Shown piece by piece: positions 23,665 to 36,235 of a stretch of 64,000 bases of DNA. The notes below the pieces were generated by a model. That model did not search any database and was not told where the DNA came from. It saw only the letters and a list, made by a program, of their open reading frames with translations. The translations under genes were made by a program, and so were the position numbers. This DNA comes from Triangularia verruculosa (taxonomy: Eukaryota > Ascomycota > Sordariomycetes > Sordariales > Podosporaceae). Location: positions 57,955-121,954 of the forward strand of contig MU863990.1 of NCBI GenBank assembly GCA_033296885.1. Direction: 5' to 3'. Within the stretch, counting starts at the first letter, position 1. Every line of letters starts with the position of its first letter.

Positions 23665-24504
23665 TTCTGTTGTTTGTGACTCTGTGTCTGTTGAGATGGG
23701 TTCTGGATCCTGGAGGTTTTTTTGACTGGATCGGCGGGACTTTTGTTTGGCCGTTGTGTTGGCTAGCTGCCTCTGGCAGACTTTTGTGGACTTTGTAAGT
23801 GTCTTTTCAGTGGTGGAACTTTTTGTAGGGGCTCTGAGAGCTGGCTGCGGGCTCGCTTGCTGACTGTTTGCAATTCTTGGAACTAAGTGTGAAAGTGAAT
23901 AGAGAAGAAATGAAGAGGCAAATTATCGTGCAGCGCAGGATCTTTTAAGACTACATCCACGAAATAGCCTTTGAGGCATCTCGCCCCGGCGAGTGACTCA
24001 AAGACATTCTAACTTTGGAACACAAAGCTGTTGTTCAAAGTGAGTGAGATGGCTTGAGTGAAATGAGGACGGAAGGCTTGGTTTGTCAGCTGGCAGCAGA
24101 TGCCAATCCAGACGCCTGGAAATGGTCTACTTGGCAGGGGATCTGTGCTGGGATTGTGGCTGTTTCTGGGCTCTGACGTCGTTGGGCGGGACCACGGGCA
24201 CGCGGGTTTGGCAGCAGTCAAGCGGGGCTCAGCCACAGTTCGACATTCGTCACCTCTCCTGCGCAGCGGTTCATCTTGATCCAAACCGGCGACACAAACA
24301 ACACGGCGAGCCTTGCACCGCAAAGAGACAACCTGTCTTGAGAGTCAATTCGATCTGCCACGAAAGTACTGTTCTACAGCGACAGCGACAACTGACGACC
24401 ACGTTTTGCGCACCATTTTAGCAGGCGACGAACGGAGACCCCGGAAGCCCCCTGAAATCCAACCCGCAACACACGAGTAATCAAACAGCAACAAATAGCC
24501 CATC
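23665..24504. other. Divergent intergenic region (PTH / RVS161-like)
   Basis: Promoter DNA for two divergent genes. Only short, unrecognised open frames are present. Confidence 0.5.
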
Positions 24505-25711
24505 ATGTCTTGGGCAGGTACGTAGACCGCATGATGACTTTAGAGGCCCCAAAGACAATTTGCGCTGACTTTCAATTTTGCTACAGGCTTCAAGAAAAAT
24601 GTCAACCGCGCTACGACGCAGGTGATGATGAAGACCGGTTCGTCTGTTCCTATGATACACTCTGAACACCAACATCAACGCCGCACCATTTCGCATATGG
24701 TCTCGCCCCAAACAGCATCCGCCCCTGTCCTTGGCGATTATACCGCCTCGAACAGGGAATTGTTTTGTCCAGAGTTACTGACTACTCTTGGCATTGATCA
24801 GGTCATGTCGAGAAAACGAATGACCGGGATTACGAAGTGGAGGAAAGGTACAGACATAGCCGTCTCGAAGACAGAAACTCAGAACAGGATGCTAAGATTT
24901 GATTGAACGCAGACGTTTCAAAACCATGGAAGCGGCATCACTGCGGTTACAGAAGGAGGCGAAGGGATACCTTGATTCTCTGCGAGGTACGAGAACATGA
25001 CAGCACCAGAGGGAGAGTTGGTTGGATATCAGTGATATTAACGGGAAAACAGCGATGACGGCTTCACAAATGCGCATTGCGGAGACGATTGATGCATTTT
25101 ACGGCGAAGCGGGCGCTAAAGACGGCGTGAGCCGGAGCTACAAGCAAGCAGTGGAAGATCTGGATGCCGAGACGATCAAGGCGCTTGACGGACCATATCG
25201 GACGACAGTGCTGGAGCCTATCTCGAGGTTTTGCGCCTACTTCCCCGATGTGAATGAGTGTATGTGCACGCGCGTATCCTCAGTAGACATGCGATCTTTC
25301 TAAACTTTTTGAACAGGTATCAAGAAGCGCAGCCACAAACTCCTCGATTACGATGCCCTGCGCGCCAAGGTAAAGAAGCTGGTCGAGAAGCCCGACAAGG
25401 ACGTCACCAAGCTCCCGAGAGCAGAGAAGGAGATGGATATGGCCAAGGCAGCCTACGAACAGCTCAACGAACAATTGTGCACAGAGCTTCCGCAGCTTAT
25501 CGATCTACGGGTTCCGTACCTCGACCCATCGTTCGAGGCGCTTGTCAAAATCCAGCTGCGATTCTGCGCAGAGGCATACAGCAGAATGGCGCAGGTGCAG
25601 CAGTACTTGGATGCGGACACTAGAGATCAGTACGCCGAGGGCCACCTGGATAGCAGAGTCGAACAGGTGCTTCAGGAGATAAGGGAACTGAGCATCAGCG
25701 GGACTGTGTAA
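24505..25711 (+). CDS. BAR-domain protein, amphiphysin RVS161/Hob3 type
   Basis: Six exons (24505-24517, 24587-24637, 24802-24847, 24913-24986, 25053-25259, 25317-25711) sum to 786 nt and 261 residues. The first exon is only 13 nt (MSWA plus one base) and the next three are small, so naive gene finding could miss them. The whole protein is an N-BAR domain: MSWAGFKKNVNRATTQVM, HVEKTNDRDYEVEER, then a helical body with AYFPDVNECIKKRSHKLLDYD. Length agrees with Rvs161 (about 265). Such proteins bend and bind membranes in endocytosis, actin-patch function and cell fusion, normally as heterodimers with Rvs167. No SH3 domain is present. Confidence 0.92.
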
Positions 25712-28700
25712 GGGGAGTGAACGGTGTTTTGTGTTGGAAAATCGAGGGTTTTTTTATATTGTTATAATCGGCGTCTTTGAGACAGGAAACGGGGATTGGA
25801 ACAGACCTTGTATGCATTTTACATACCCCAAGCATACAAGTAGCCTGGTTTTTGTTGTGAGTTTATGCTTTCAGAGATGAAAGCCTGGCTGATTGTGGCT
25901 ATAACCTTGCATCTTTAGTTTAGCATAGACGAGCAAGCGGTACTTTTTCTTTTCTGACCATTTCTAATTCTTGCGCGTTGTTGAGGTGGGGAGATAAATA
26001 ACATTGAGCCTGCTTTCAAGTCACATTTGACTGGCCCAGTAGAAGGTAAAACACTTGCTGGGTTTTGGTGCGAGTCGACAACTTGTTGTTTTGTGTGGCT
26101 CGACTGCAAAGCATATTGTGTTCTGTTTGCTGGCCATGTACTCCTCATTCAATCTCCCCTTTCTCTTTGGCTGCCATTAACTCAAGTGGCAATGCTACTA
26201 TTTACTCTGGCACTGGGCAAACGTGCAACACCACGGGCTCCGAGCATTCGGCTTGGCATCCGAAAGCACGGAGTCGGATGGTTACATGGTTACGGGGTTG
26301 ACACTTGGGACACAACCGGACACGGAGAGGCGCAGACATCTTAGCATTCCCGGTGCCTCCATGGTTCAAGACAACAAGCCGCTGGCATTTGGCGTGTTGA
26401 AACGCCAACACTGTAGTTTTGTGGAGTTGTTGCATTGAAGATGGGCGATCCACTAGTTTGGACGACAATGTGAGATCAACTGAAGCGAGATGGGGAGGGG
26501 AGGGTTGAATGGTCGGTTGGCGCCAAGTGTATGGGGAGATGCAGTTTGGGGAATTGTGAGAAAGCTACCATTAATGATGAGGATATTGTTGGATCGTAGG
26601 ACTGAAAGCCCTGAAGAAAGTTGGTTACTGGACACCTATCGCGGAGTCCGAGCTGCAGCCGCATGTCCAATTGGAACACTTTTCACCGCAAGAATTTGAC
26701 TTTTGTTAGTTGGATGTCGAAAAAGCACCGTGATGGTTTGTTTCGCAGCGCGCCATTGTTGTCGTCAGTGGTGCCATTGGTTCCAAGAATAAGCTGCCAG
26801 TGACAAAGTCAATTGAGTGGGTTTAGTTGGCCCTCTGTCATCAGGGCGTCAAGGGGGGAACTGGAAAAGACAAAGGTCAATTGGCTTTGGAGCTCTGAGA
26901 CTTCAAACTGATGCCCTGGTGGCTTGAAATTCGATTGGAAGTTGTCAAGGCAAGGCTGAAACAGCGCTGAAGAAACGGGGGGACCCTAGAAGCCAGTGAT
27001 CTTTGGAGGGTACCAGTTTCGGATCTGGCCAGGCGCTCCCCCTGAGACTTTGGTCTCGATTGGGCCATGATTGGCGGTTGGTTGTCGGCGGCTGGCGGAT
27101 CTCTCCGGCGTTTAAGTTTTTGTTTGGCGCTATGATGGGCTTCCGGATCTGCTTTTTTGTTGGTCAATGACCCCCCATCAGTTTTCTGGAAGATGATCGC
27201 CTGCAAATGGATATCTGGGAGCGCGGCAGTTGGAAGGCGTAGACGGATTGACAGTCCTGTGGGTTTAAGGTACCAGAGAGATCCGTTATCAACGCCCCAT
27301 CAATAGGACCGAGCTCGGGCCGACCATCCAGTCTCGCCCTCCTCGAGGAATGCTAAAAGGGTCTAGACTTGATGGTGGTTGGTGGGTGGGTGGTCGCAGA
27401 ACAAGATGCTATAACGATTTCAGGCTATTTTGGCCCAAGCAGGTGGCTCTTATGTGTGATGGGGAAAAGCTTTATCTCAATATTGGCTTGCAGCATCCTG
27501 CATGGGGTGGGTGACACTAGAACTTCTAGTCTAGAACTGCTGTTGGGACTGGCTCTCACTCGGTCCACAAACCTCGTATGTAGAGGTGCTTGTGAGCTGG
27601 GATCGACTCATTGCTGGCTGGTAGATGGGGAAACAAAAGAAGTGCGTGCAAAGTCCAAACTGCTGCGCCTCAAAAAGTGGTTTGGTCGATTGGAAGCCAG
27701 ATGCCCAGAGAGCAATGGGAAACCCTGCCGATCATGCAGATGTCTTCGGAGGCATACCAAAACACCCAGAACCAAGTGACAGGTCTCCATTCAAGTTCCA
27801 CCGCCCCACAGCAGCAACAGCTGGCCAGGGGAATGGGTCTCTCGTGAGCTTGTGTACCACAGCAAACGTGCCATCAAGTGTTTCGATCAGGCGAATCAAT
27901 CCAAAATACGAATGACTTGTTGATATTTTGGGACAGCGGCCTCTCACCAGTCGCGCGTCTATAAGCCTGTTGTTAATTAGCACATGTCAGGGGAGAAGAC
28001 GGTGAGGAAAGTGGAAGGTGTCTGCCCGTGATTTGGCTTTCGGCTGTCCGGACGGTACCTTAAGGTCATTGCAGCTTCCACGTCGACAGAATTGGCCCGG
28101 GACCAACTGCGGCATGAGAGAGTGATTTCACTCTGCAGCTTCCACTTTCATCCGATATTGCAGCAACAAAGCTGTCCGAAATGTGGCCGTATCTGGGCAA
28201 CCAGCAGGTTGGGAAACATCGATCATTCGTGAATGCGATCCCTCACCCGCTGATAACAGCTCGATACCCCAGGTCCGCGTGGCCCCTGTTAGCGGATGTG
28301 GGAAACACCCCTGTAGTTGCAGGTTAGCGCTCTGCAGCCACCGCTCAAGGTGTGAGTGGCCCCCTGGCGTGCCTGGCCCGCTCGAGGTTCGGCGGAACCC
28401 TGGTCCTAGCGACAAGCACCAGGATTCCAATTCACCCGTTTTGACGAGTTTCGCAATCAAGAGGGAGGGTACGGTACAATCGCCTGCCAGCGCCGTCACC
28501 TTTGCGTGCGGGCATACATATCAGACGTCTCCCTTCTCTCTAATCGCTTCTTCCTCTGGTCCCTCATTTTCGCCTTTCCTCGACTGCATATGACCCTGTC
28601 ACCGAAGCAGTGCCTCCCAACCTTTATCCTTTAGGTTCTTAGTCGGTTGCCGTCATTGTAACACGGCGGAACGTCACCCATTACGGATACCACACCCCAA

Positions 28701-28884
28701 CCCAACCACCACGACAAATTCAAGAGGTTGGAGCAGCCAAGCTGTGCGTTGGCAATTTCCACTCGGGGGGCACCCTTAAGGACACTATCCGCCATCTGTC
28801 AAACGACTGATAGGACATTTCTTCTTTTTTCCTACTCTACTCGTACCCATCAAGACTGTCAACTATACACACCAGATCGCCACC
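25712..28884. other. Long intergenic region, 3.2 kb
   Basis: No coding family is recognisable on either strand; overlapping open frames of about 130 codons (for example near 27.4-27.8 and 28.1-28.6 kb) have no domain. A small CTAGAA/TTCTAG cluster lies at 27517-27536. The last few hundred bases are pyrimidine-rich promoter-like DNA before the endophilin-like gene. Confidence 0.4.
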
Positions 28885-30330
28885 ATGAATATCGGCAAGA
28901 AGTTCGACCGTGCCTTTCAATGGGCTGGCGAGAAGATGGGCAGTGAAGCCAAGACCACCATGTCTGATGACTTCAAGCAGCTCGAAATGGAAATGGCACT
29001 TCGTTTCGAGGGTGAGACTGTCCCTGCATGCTAAACAGAGGAGATCTCGTACTGACATCACGCAGGAATGGAACACCTCCAGAGATCGATGAACCAGTAC
29101 GTCAAGTGGGTCGGCCGCCGTGTCGAGCCTTCGGAAGATCGAGAGAAGGGTCTCCCAGCGGCCTATCTGGGACGCACAATGGTTGCCCACGGCGAGGAGT
29201 TCCAGCCCGATTCGGACTTTGGCAACTGCCTCATAACAATGGGACGAGCCAACGAGAGAGTTTCCGCAATCCAGGAGGCCTATGTTGGGGAGGCAACAAC
29301 CACCTGGCTGGAGTCTCTGGAGAGATCTCTGGCCATGATGAAGGAATACCAGGTTCGTGCATGCCGCTTGCTGGTCTCCTCAAGCATACCTATCTAACCG
29401 ACTTGTATTCTTCAGGCTGCCCGCAAGAAGCTCGAAAACCGCCGGCTTGCTTACGACGCCAGCATATCCAAGTCCCAGAAAGCCAAGAGAGATGACTTCA
29501 GAATCGACGATGAACTCCGCGCCGCCAAGGCCAAGTACGAAGAATCTTCCGAGGATGTCGGGCGCCGTATGCAGGACATTCGGGACGCTGAAGCTGATAG
29601 TGTACGGGACTTGACCCAGTTTTTGGATGCCGAACTCGACTATCATGAGCGGTGTGCCGAAGAACTCAGGCGTGTGCGTCAGAACTGGCCTGGAGCACCA
29701 ACACCGGGAGGAATGAGCAACTATGGCAGCGTTGAACGACGCCCAACCACTGCCCGTAGCAGATCAAACACGGCACAAAGCTTCTCTGAGCGCGCTCCGA
29801 GAGTTAGCAGCCAGAAGATTTACGAATCAGACGAGACTGAAACGAGCGCACCACCTGTTCGCATGCCCGCCTCTCGCACTGGACGCATCGGACTCTCGGT
29901 CCAGCCGCAAAACCAGCAAGACGGTCCAATTCGCCCAACTATCAGCAAAGCTAGTACCTTTCAGGGCGGCGCGAGTTTGGAACGGGAGCGTATCGGTGGA
30001 GGTCGCATTTCCGGTGCCAGCACTCCCAGCTCAGTATATGGTGTCAACCAGAACATCCCTAACGTCGGCAGCCTGCGCGGTCAGTTGCGCCCTGTAAGCA
30101 AGATTGTGACCACCAAGGACGATGTTTTTGGCGATCGGGATGACGACACCAGCGATACGGGAAGCCCGGATTGGGGCCGAAGCTCAAGCCCTGCCACCAG
30201 CGTCGGGAGCGCCAGTCTTACACGCACGCCTAGTTATCCTGTCGCGAAGAAGGCTCCACCGCCGCCACCTCCGAGCAGATCCAAGAAGCCTGCTCCTCCA
30301 GTACCTGCAAGACGAGAGGTTGGTTACTAG
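28885..30330 (+). CDS. Endophilin-like BAR-domain protein with proline-rich tail
   Basis: Three exons (28885-29011, 29066-29352, 29416-30330) sum to 1329 nt and 442 residues. Residues 1 to about 245 form a BAR-type helical bundle (MNIGKKFDRAFQWAGEKMG; AARKKLENRRLAYDA; DAELDYHERCAEELRRV), with the endophilin-like lysine/arginine-rich region following AARKKLENRR. The rest is a Ser/Thr/Arg-rich disordered tail ending in a polyproline stretch (KKAPPPPPPSRSKKPAPP). Endophilins usually end in an SH3 domain. Here the tail instead offers SH3 ligands, so this protein may recruit an SH3 partner in endocytosis. The start ATG has a strong context (CACCATGA). It follows the RVS161-like gene on the same strand. 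Confidence 0.87.
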
Positions 30331-31154
30331 AGATTTCGGACAAGATGACGCGACATGGTCGTGCAGTGTCAAGGCGGTGAAGGTGGGCTCCCTCAGCCCC
30401 AGGAACTTAATGATGCATTGTGGGATACGTGTTATGTGGAAATTATAGCGGCAGGAAATATCGGTCAAGAAATGTGTTGGTTGGCGTCTGGTGTTGTAGT
30501 GCCCGTGGTTGGTTTTCGTGGGCTGGATCCGCAGTTTTTAGAAGGCGTTGTTATTCCAGGGATCCTAAAAGCCATTGCAAAAATGCAGGTTCGGTACCAT
30601 CCAGAAAAACTGCAGAGTATAGTTAGAAAGTTATGAAATGCATTGACAACAGTCAGAGTGTGTGTTTGGGTGATAGAATCAACGAGGCACGCGAGGTCAG
30701 AGTGAGGTTGGAGATTGACAGGGGTAATCCAGAACCGCCGCCGCAAGGTTGCGTTGACCCCTGTAAGCCAAGATCTGGAGCGGGTCCCTTTCACCGAGGT
30801 GAGCGCCCCGCCAAAGCATTTGAGCATTTGACCGCCTGCAGGTCAGGAGCTCACCTTGACTTTTCCAAGCGACCAAGATCATTCACTCTAACCTTCCAGC
30901 GAGGTTCACGACGCGCCGCCTCTAGATCTCCGGTGACGAATCACTACGCCTTAACGGAAACTGCCTCGCTACGTATTCATTTACCTCGAACCTCTAGCTT
31001 TCTGACCGGAAATACGAACCAAATCGACAGTTCCACCCCACAGCGAGTAATCGGACATCTACGATCAAGTTTGCGACCCGACGCACAACAAGCTTTCTTT
31101 CGAAACAAACATCGCTTTCTGGCGTAGTTCTTACACACTCCCGTATAGCCCACC
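30331..31154. other. Intergenic region
   Basis: 3' UTR of the BAR gene and promoter of the cyclin H gene. An open frame at 30633-31127 has no domain and ends just before the cyclin ATG, so it is likely chance. Confidence 0.45.
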
Positions 31155-32546
31155 ATGACAACCGAAGACGCGCGATACCGCGACTCCTCGCAGTATCGTC
31201 TCTGGTCCTTCTCCCCGACCCAGCTCAGCGCCCTCCGCGAAAAGACCAATGCCGCCGCGCGCGCGAGAATCTCTGAGCGGCTACTCTCTTACCCTCTTCC
31301 TGCGGCGACAGCATCCAGCAAAGACCTTTCCGCTCCAACTTCAAACGCCAATACCCCCGACCCAGATGGCAACAGCACCCCCGCCCTCCCCGAATTCCTC
31401 ACCCCAGCAGAAGAGCTGACACTTGTGGTGTACTACACATTTGAAATCCTCCGCGCCTCCGAATCCCTCCATTACTCGGACGAGATCAAAGCCACGGCGG
31501 CCATGTTTTTGAAGCGGTTCTACATCACGAATAGCATAATGACGTACCCACCAGCGTCGATGTTTTTCGTGGCGCTGTTCTTCGCTTCCAAGGTTGAAAC
31601 AGGGCACGTCAACCTTTCCGAGTACAGCAACATCTTCAAAAAATCCCCCGAGGAGATCCTGGCTGGCGAGTTTCTACTTTGTCAGGGGCTGAGGTTTGCG
31701 TTTGATGTCAAGCATCCGTTCCGCGCGCTCCGGGGCGCGATGATGGAGCTGGCTGGCTTCCCAGATATGCAGAGCGACCTGAAGAGGCTAGATGCCGCAG
31801 AGTCGAGGGCGCGGAAGATTTTGCAGCTCAGTCCTCTGATGACAGATGCGTATTTTCACTACACACCGAGCCAGATCATGCTGGCGGCGCTGAGCTTGGC
31901 AGATAGAGGGCTGGCGGAGAGGTTGATACGGGAGACTTTTCACTTTGTGCCGATGGAGGGGAACAGCGCGGACACGCCAGGGGGAAACAATGGAGGCGGG
32001 GAGGGGAGCAGGAATAAGATGAATGATGAGAGGGCGGCGATTATTGGGAGCCAGATTCGGGACAAGGTGCTGGGAGCGATTGAGGCGTGTAGGGACATGC
32101 TGAGTCGTGAGCTGCCAGAGAGGAGGGAGCATTGGGCTAATGTGCGTTTCCCCCCCTACTCTACTCTTGCTTATGACTGGTGCTAACACTGGATACAGAA
32201 AACATTCATCAAGACTCAAATCACACCACTGAAGAAGAAGCTTGCGAAGTGCAAGGATCCAGAACGGTGGAATTTGGTTGAGTTGCAGAGGGTCAGGAGG
32301 GAGCAGGCTGCCAAGAAGATGGACTCGGACGATGAGGATGACTTTGGCGGGAGGAGGGTCAAGAAGGAGGACGACTCGGATGTGTTTGGCGGTGACCTGG
32401 GGCACAGCGCGAAGAAGAGGAAGGTTACGGTGAAGAAGGAGGAGGATCCGTTTGGGGGTCCGATGGTGAAGAAGGAGGATCCTTTTGGTGGGCCGAAGGT
32501 GAAGAAAGAGGAGGATTCTTTTGGTGGGTTTGGGGGGGCTTTGTGA
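31155..32546 (+). CDS. Cyclin H / Ccl1 (TFIIH kinase-associated cyclin)
   Basis: Two exons (31155-32141, 32199-32546) sum to 1335 nt and 444 residues. The N-terminus (DSSQYRLWSFSPTQLSALREKTNAAA) is the typical cyclin H/Ccl1 opening. Cyclin boxes follow at roughly residues 85-290 (ATAAMFLKRFYITNSIMTYPP; FFASKVETGHVNLSEY). The protein would pair with the Cdk7/Kin28 kinase in TFIIH, phosphorylating the RNA polymerase II tail in the nucleus. After the intron the tail is unusual: charged and holding four imperfect VKKE(E)D-PFGG-like repeats separated by KKRKV, a likely nuclear localisation signal. Start context CACCATGA is strong. Confidence 0.9.
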
Positions 32547-34640
32547 AGCTCCTGTAGGAAGACTGCTTGCGTTCTGAGGTTCTGGCGTTGGGCATTGGGA
32601 TTGGGATGAGGAGTGGTTTTGCATGGTCATCGGCGCTCGGGATTGGGAGCTGGGTTATGGCTAGCATAACAGCAAAAGTTAAGCATGGGATAATGTTTTG
32701 TATATACAGCGTTGATACATCTGGTGACATGTACCAAATCTAACATATGACCATAAGTAATGGTGGCCATTTTGATGGAGAAAAGTGTCAGCTTGCTTGG
32801 CGGTAACATGCTAGCTGAGAATGCTGATTCGTGATGACACTATCATAGCATTGATACTTTACCGCTTAGAAAGTGATGTGGCTAGGTAACCGGTATACGA
32901 TTTACGAGATATGGTTCAGAGGGGTGGAACGAGGTGACATTTATACGAGTATGCAGTCAGCAGAAACTGTGCTTCAGGGGTGCTCGGCGGGTCTGATGTT
33001 CGCTTGTATGGTGGCTATGCAGTAATAAGGGCGCGATTCGTGCAATTACGAGAATGGAATGCGAGGGTGATATGACGGCATTCCCGGATCATGATAAAAA
33101 ACTCTCATCCAGAGAAGAGAGGCATTAAGGTCGCAACAGCTCGCCAGACAGCCCTGTAGCACCCCTCCGCAGGATTAAGAAGTTAACGTAGCTAAGTCCC
33201 GGCGGGAAAGGAAACTGCATAGGGGTGTTTGGGCTACGGAAACCATATTGAAAGGAAGGTTTTTGACTTCGAGAAGAGGAATCGAACTGGATTGCACGAC
33301 CCAATCTGTTTCTGCTCCTCACCCAAACAGACCATGACGGGGCCATGTCCGTGGTTAAGGTTAGATGAGTGAGGGCTAGACATATTGGGTGATTTGTTAG
33401 TTCATGTGGTGGTTGTGGCGACGATGTGGCGATGGGTGTTGGCAGTTGAGGCTTCGGTTACTGTAGAAGGTTGAACAGGCTTGAGTTTGTTGGGGAAAGT
33501 CTGAGATTTTGGCTTGGCAAATGTTGTCTCATCGTGGTGTTGTGAGGTCTTTTATGGCAAATGACCCGAATTGGTTCTGGCAAATTAAGGTATGAGTTTT
33601 ATGGAAGGTTGGATTATTCAGATGGATTGGTGATTGAGGTGAGTTTCCAATATGCTAGTTGTAGTTGTTCAGTGAAAATCTCCCATGCTGTCTTTTCAAA
33701 TAGGTATATTGCTTAGATTAGACTAGACATCTAGCATTTTGTCTTTTCTATTTAACAATAGTTTAAAAGCGCTTAAACCTGTGCGACAATGAAGTCACCG
33801 CTCAGTAAGACGTTAGCACCTCAACTGAAACCTAATCTATTAAGTCACTGGTGATTAGGTAGGCTTTGTGATCTAGTTCGATTAATCGAAATACATTTAT
33901 CTGAGAATCTTCAAACGATCAGGATAAAAACTCCGTACTGCAAAAGTGGTAGTTTCATCTGCTTAGTAGATAGATGAACAGACACTTGTGTCATCAAGTT
34001 AGCCAAGGCAGATCTGAGCTTGACAGACTGAATCCTCAGGCAGGAGCTGCCAGCTTGGAAATGTCATGGAAGGCGCGACAGTGCCGTGGATTTTGTGCTC
34101 TTTCGCTCCACCATTAAGCCTTGGTCTCTTTGAACGTGGCTCGCATCAACGTTCCGCTTCTTTTGTTTCTAGCATTATTGCCCTTCTAAGCAGAAATCTA
34201 GCCCATGTATTCCTTACATTCAAAAGTAAGCTGCAGTCATGACTTGGCAGGTCACTCTTGGCGAACCTCAGCCAAGGCCCGTGTCAGCATCACCAGCCCC
34301 ATCGTAAGCGTCTCTCCGCTACCGTGTCGGCAAGAGCAGGGCAGCAGTAGCTGGAACAAGGGCCATTATTGATGCTTAAGAAGGCTAGTTTCTGCAGACC
34401 GTCGTCTTGCATCTACTGTAAACCTGTTTGAGCCGAGCCCCGGCGTCCTGTCGACAAGGCTCAATTCGTGGTGTTACCAACGTCATGTCAGCGGCAGACG
34501 GCCCCTGCATACCCCAAGAGTGGGAAGATATTGATCTGACCGGTACAAAAGAAACGATTCCCTTTCAAGTAGAGGGCAGGAAAGCTAACCCCATCCAACC
34601 ACCAACGTCTTCGTTCTGACACCCACCACCCAACCTCAAC
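32547..34640. other. Intergenic region with an AT-rich part
   Basis: About 2.1 kb without a recognisable gene. 33.6-33.95 kb is AT-rich and low in coding character. A tRNA-like T-loop (GTTCGATTCC on the minus strand, near 33.28 kb) was examined and rejected. Confidence 0.45.
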
Positions 34641-35480
34641 ATGCACATCAGCAAAGTGCTCCCCTTCGCCGCGGCGATTACCTTCGCTCTGGCTCAAGAC
34701 AACTTGGAAGATGAAAGCACTCTTATCATCACTACTACCAGAACCATAGTCACCAGTTCAACCAGCCCTCCCGCCTCTGGCGTGGTAACCAGCGCTGGCG
34801 AATCCACCAGCCTCCCCGCCTCTATCGTGACCACCACCATCCGCACAGCCCTCCCATCCGACCTCCTCGACCTCCCCTGGGGCGACGCCTGCGTCGACAA
34901 AGCCAAATCCATCCTCAACGCTCAACCAACCCCTCCCCTCGGCCAGCCCCTCCGCGATTACTTCGAATCCTCCTTCTCCGTCTTCGTCACCGCCAACCTA
35001 GCCACCTCCTCCGTGCCCCCAGCTCGCACTCCAGTCAACTCCGCCGACATCGCCACCCTCTGCGAGCAATGGCAAACCACCCGCTGGGTCGGCCAGACCG
35101 TCCCGGCCTCCGTCACCGCTGAGCACGAAAGCTACAAGTCAGCTTGGTCCTCGTGGGCTTCGGCGGCTGGGAGCGCTCTCGGTTCTGCGGTTCAGAACTG
35201 TGAGGCTAAGGTGTCTAATGGGAATGCCTTGGGGCAGGCTGTGCTTGCCGTTGCTACTGATCAGGCTCAGTGCAGTGATGGGTTTTCTTATATGCATGAC
35301 TTGAAGACGCCGTTTGTCACCGAAGTTGGTGCTGAGACTACATCTGTCACTACGACTGTTTCGACTGGTAACGCTGCCGTTACTAGCACCACCACCACTT
35401 CGACTGCTGGTGCTGCTAGGGAGACTGGATATGTGGCTGCCGCTTTGATTGCTGCTGCTGGTGTTGCCGCTGTTATGTAA
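34641..35480 (+). CDS. Putative secreted GPI-anchored Ser/Thr-rich surface protein
   Basis: A single exon of 279 residues. Residues 1-18 form a signal peptide (MHISKVLPFAAAITFALA, cleavage before QD). A Ser/Thr-rich stalk follows, then a central domain of about residues 70-225 with four or five cysteines (DACVDKAKSILN, ATLCEQWQ, VQNCEAK, AQCSDGF). A second Thr/Ser-rich stretch (TTSVTTTVSTG) leads to a terminal hydrophobic helix (GYVAAALIAAAGVAAVM). This layout is typical of fungal GPI-anchored cell-wall or plasma-membrane proteins. I do not recognise the central domain. Start context CAACATGC is good. Confidence 0.8.
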   Translation: MHISKVLPFAAAITFALAQDNLEDESTLIITTTRTIVTSSTSPPASGVVTSAGESTSLPASIVTTTIRTALPSDLLDLPWGDACVDKAKSILNAQPTPPLGQPLRDYFESSFSVFVTANLATSSVPPARTPVNSADIATLCEQWQTTRWVGQTVPASVTAEHESYKSAWSSWASAAGSALGSAVQNCEAKVSNGNALGQAVLAVATDQAQCSDGFSYMHDLKTPFVTEVGAETTSVTTTVSTGNAAVTSTTTTSTAGAARETGYVAAALIAAAGVAAVM

Positions 35481-36235
35481 GAAGAAGAATGGAAGATGTG
35501 ATGGGGAATGTGACGTAGGGACGAAGAGGAGAGAGTAGGCTATATATCTGGTTTTGGGATCTAAATCAATCTCGTGAAATTGAAGCAGAGGTTCTTTTTT
35601 GGACAGTAGATGATTCAAACTGTACTTGGACAGTCCTTGCCTTGAACTATATCAAGAGAGAGTTGGAAAGATGGGACATTGATTCTAGTCCCCTCATTTC
35701 TGTAGTCTACGCTTTTAGCTACCAGTATTTCCGACTTTAACTGACAATCATCCGAACCTTTACTAGATCTTATACGGGCTTCCATACCTATCTCAGATTC
35801 CTAGATACAGATATAGTTTGAACGCTGTGCAAACCAATGTTGATAACTCCTCGGAAGCCTCATGAAGAGATATTAAAAGCAGTCAACACAAGAAAGACCG
35901 AGAAAGATCAGTGACACAAGCTAGTAGGTATCAGGGTATATATTTCTCGAACTAACAACTTGGTATCTTGCTCGCAGTATCCAAAGACAGAGCTATCATG
36001 TTCAGACATTTCCCATCACTTCAACAAATACATCCCATATTTCATATCATCCAAATCATCCTCCTCTTGTGCATTCATTCCACTCATCCCATCCATCCAT
36101 CCCCATATGTAATTACAGGCCGCTCAGTATCGTCAGGCCACCACCACCACCACCTAATACCATATGTAATGGCACGATCCAGTCATGCTAGAAATCTATG
36201 TATTGTCGCACTTGATTTATTTTGTGTGGAGAGCT
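35481..36235. other. Intergenic region between convergent genes
   Basis: 3' flanks of the surface-protein gene and the ammonium transporter gene. It contains short microsatellite-like runs: CATC repeats near 36085 and a CCA/CAC run near 36139. No gene is seen. Confidence 0.5.

Noticed and set aside
28128..28593. Opposing open frames of 123 and 136 codons upstream of the endophilin-like gene
   Set aside because: Mutually antisense and without recognisable protein features. Interpreted as GC-rich promoter DNA.
33240..33300. tRNA-like T-loop GTTCGATTCC on the minus strand
   Set aside because: No matching acceptor stem, D-arm or anticodon arm could be drawn around it.
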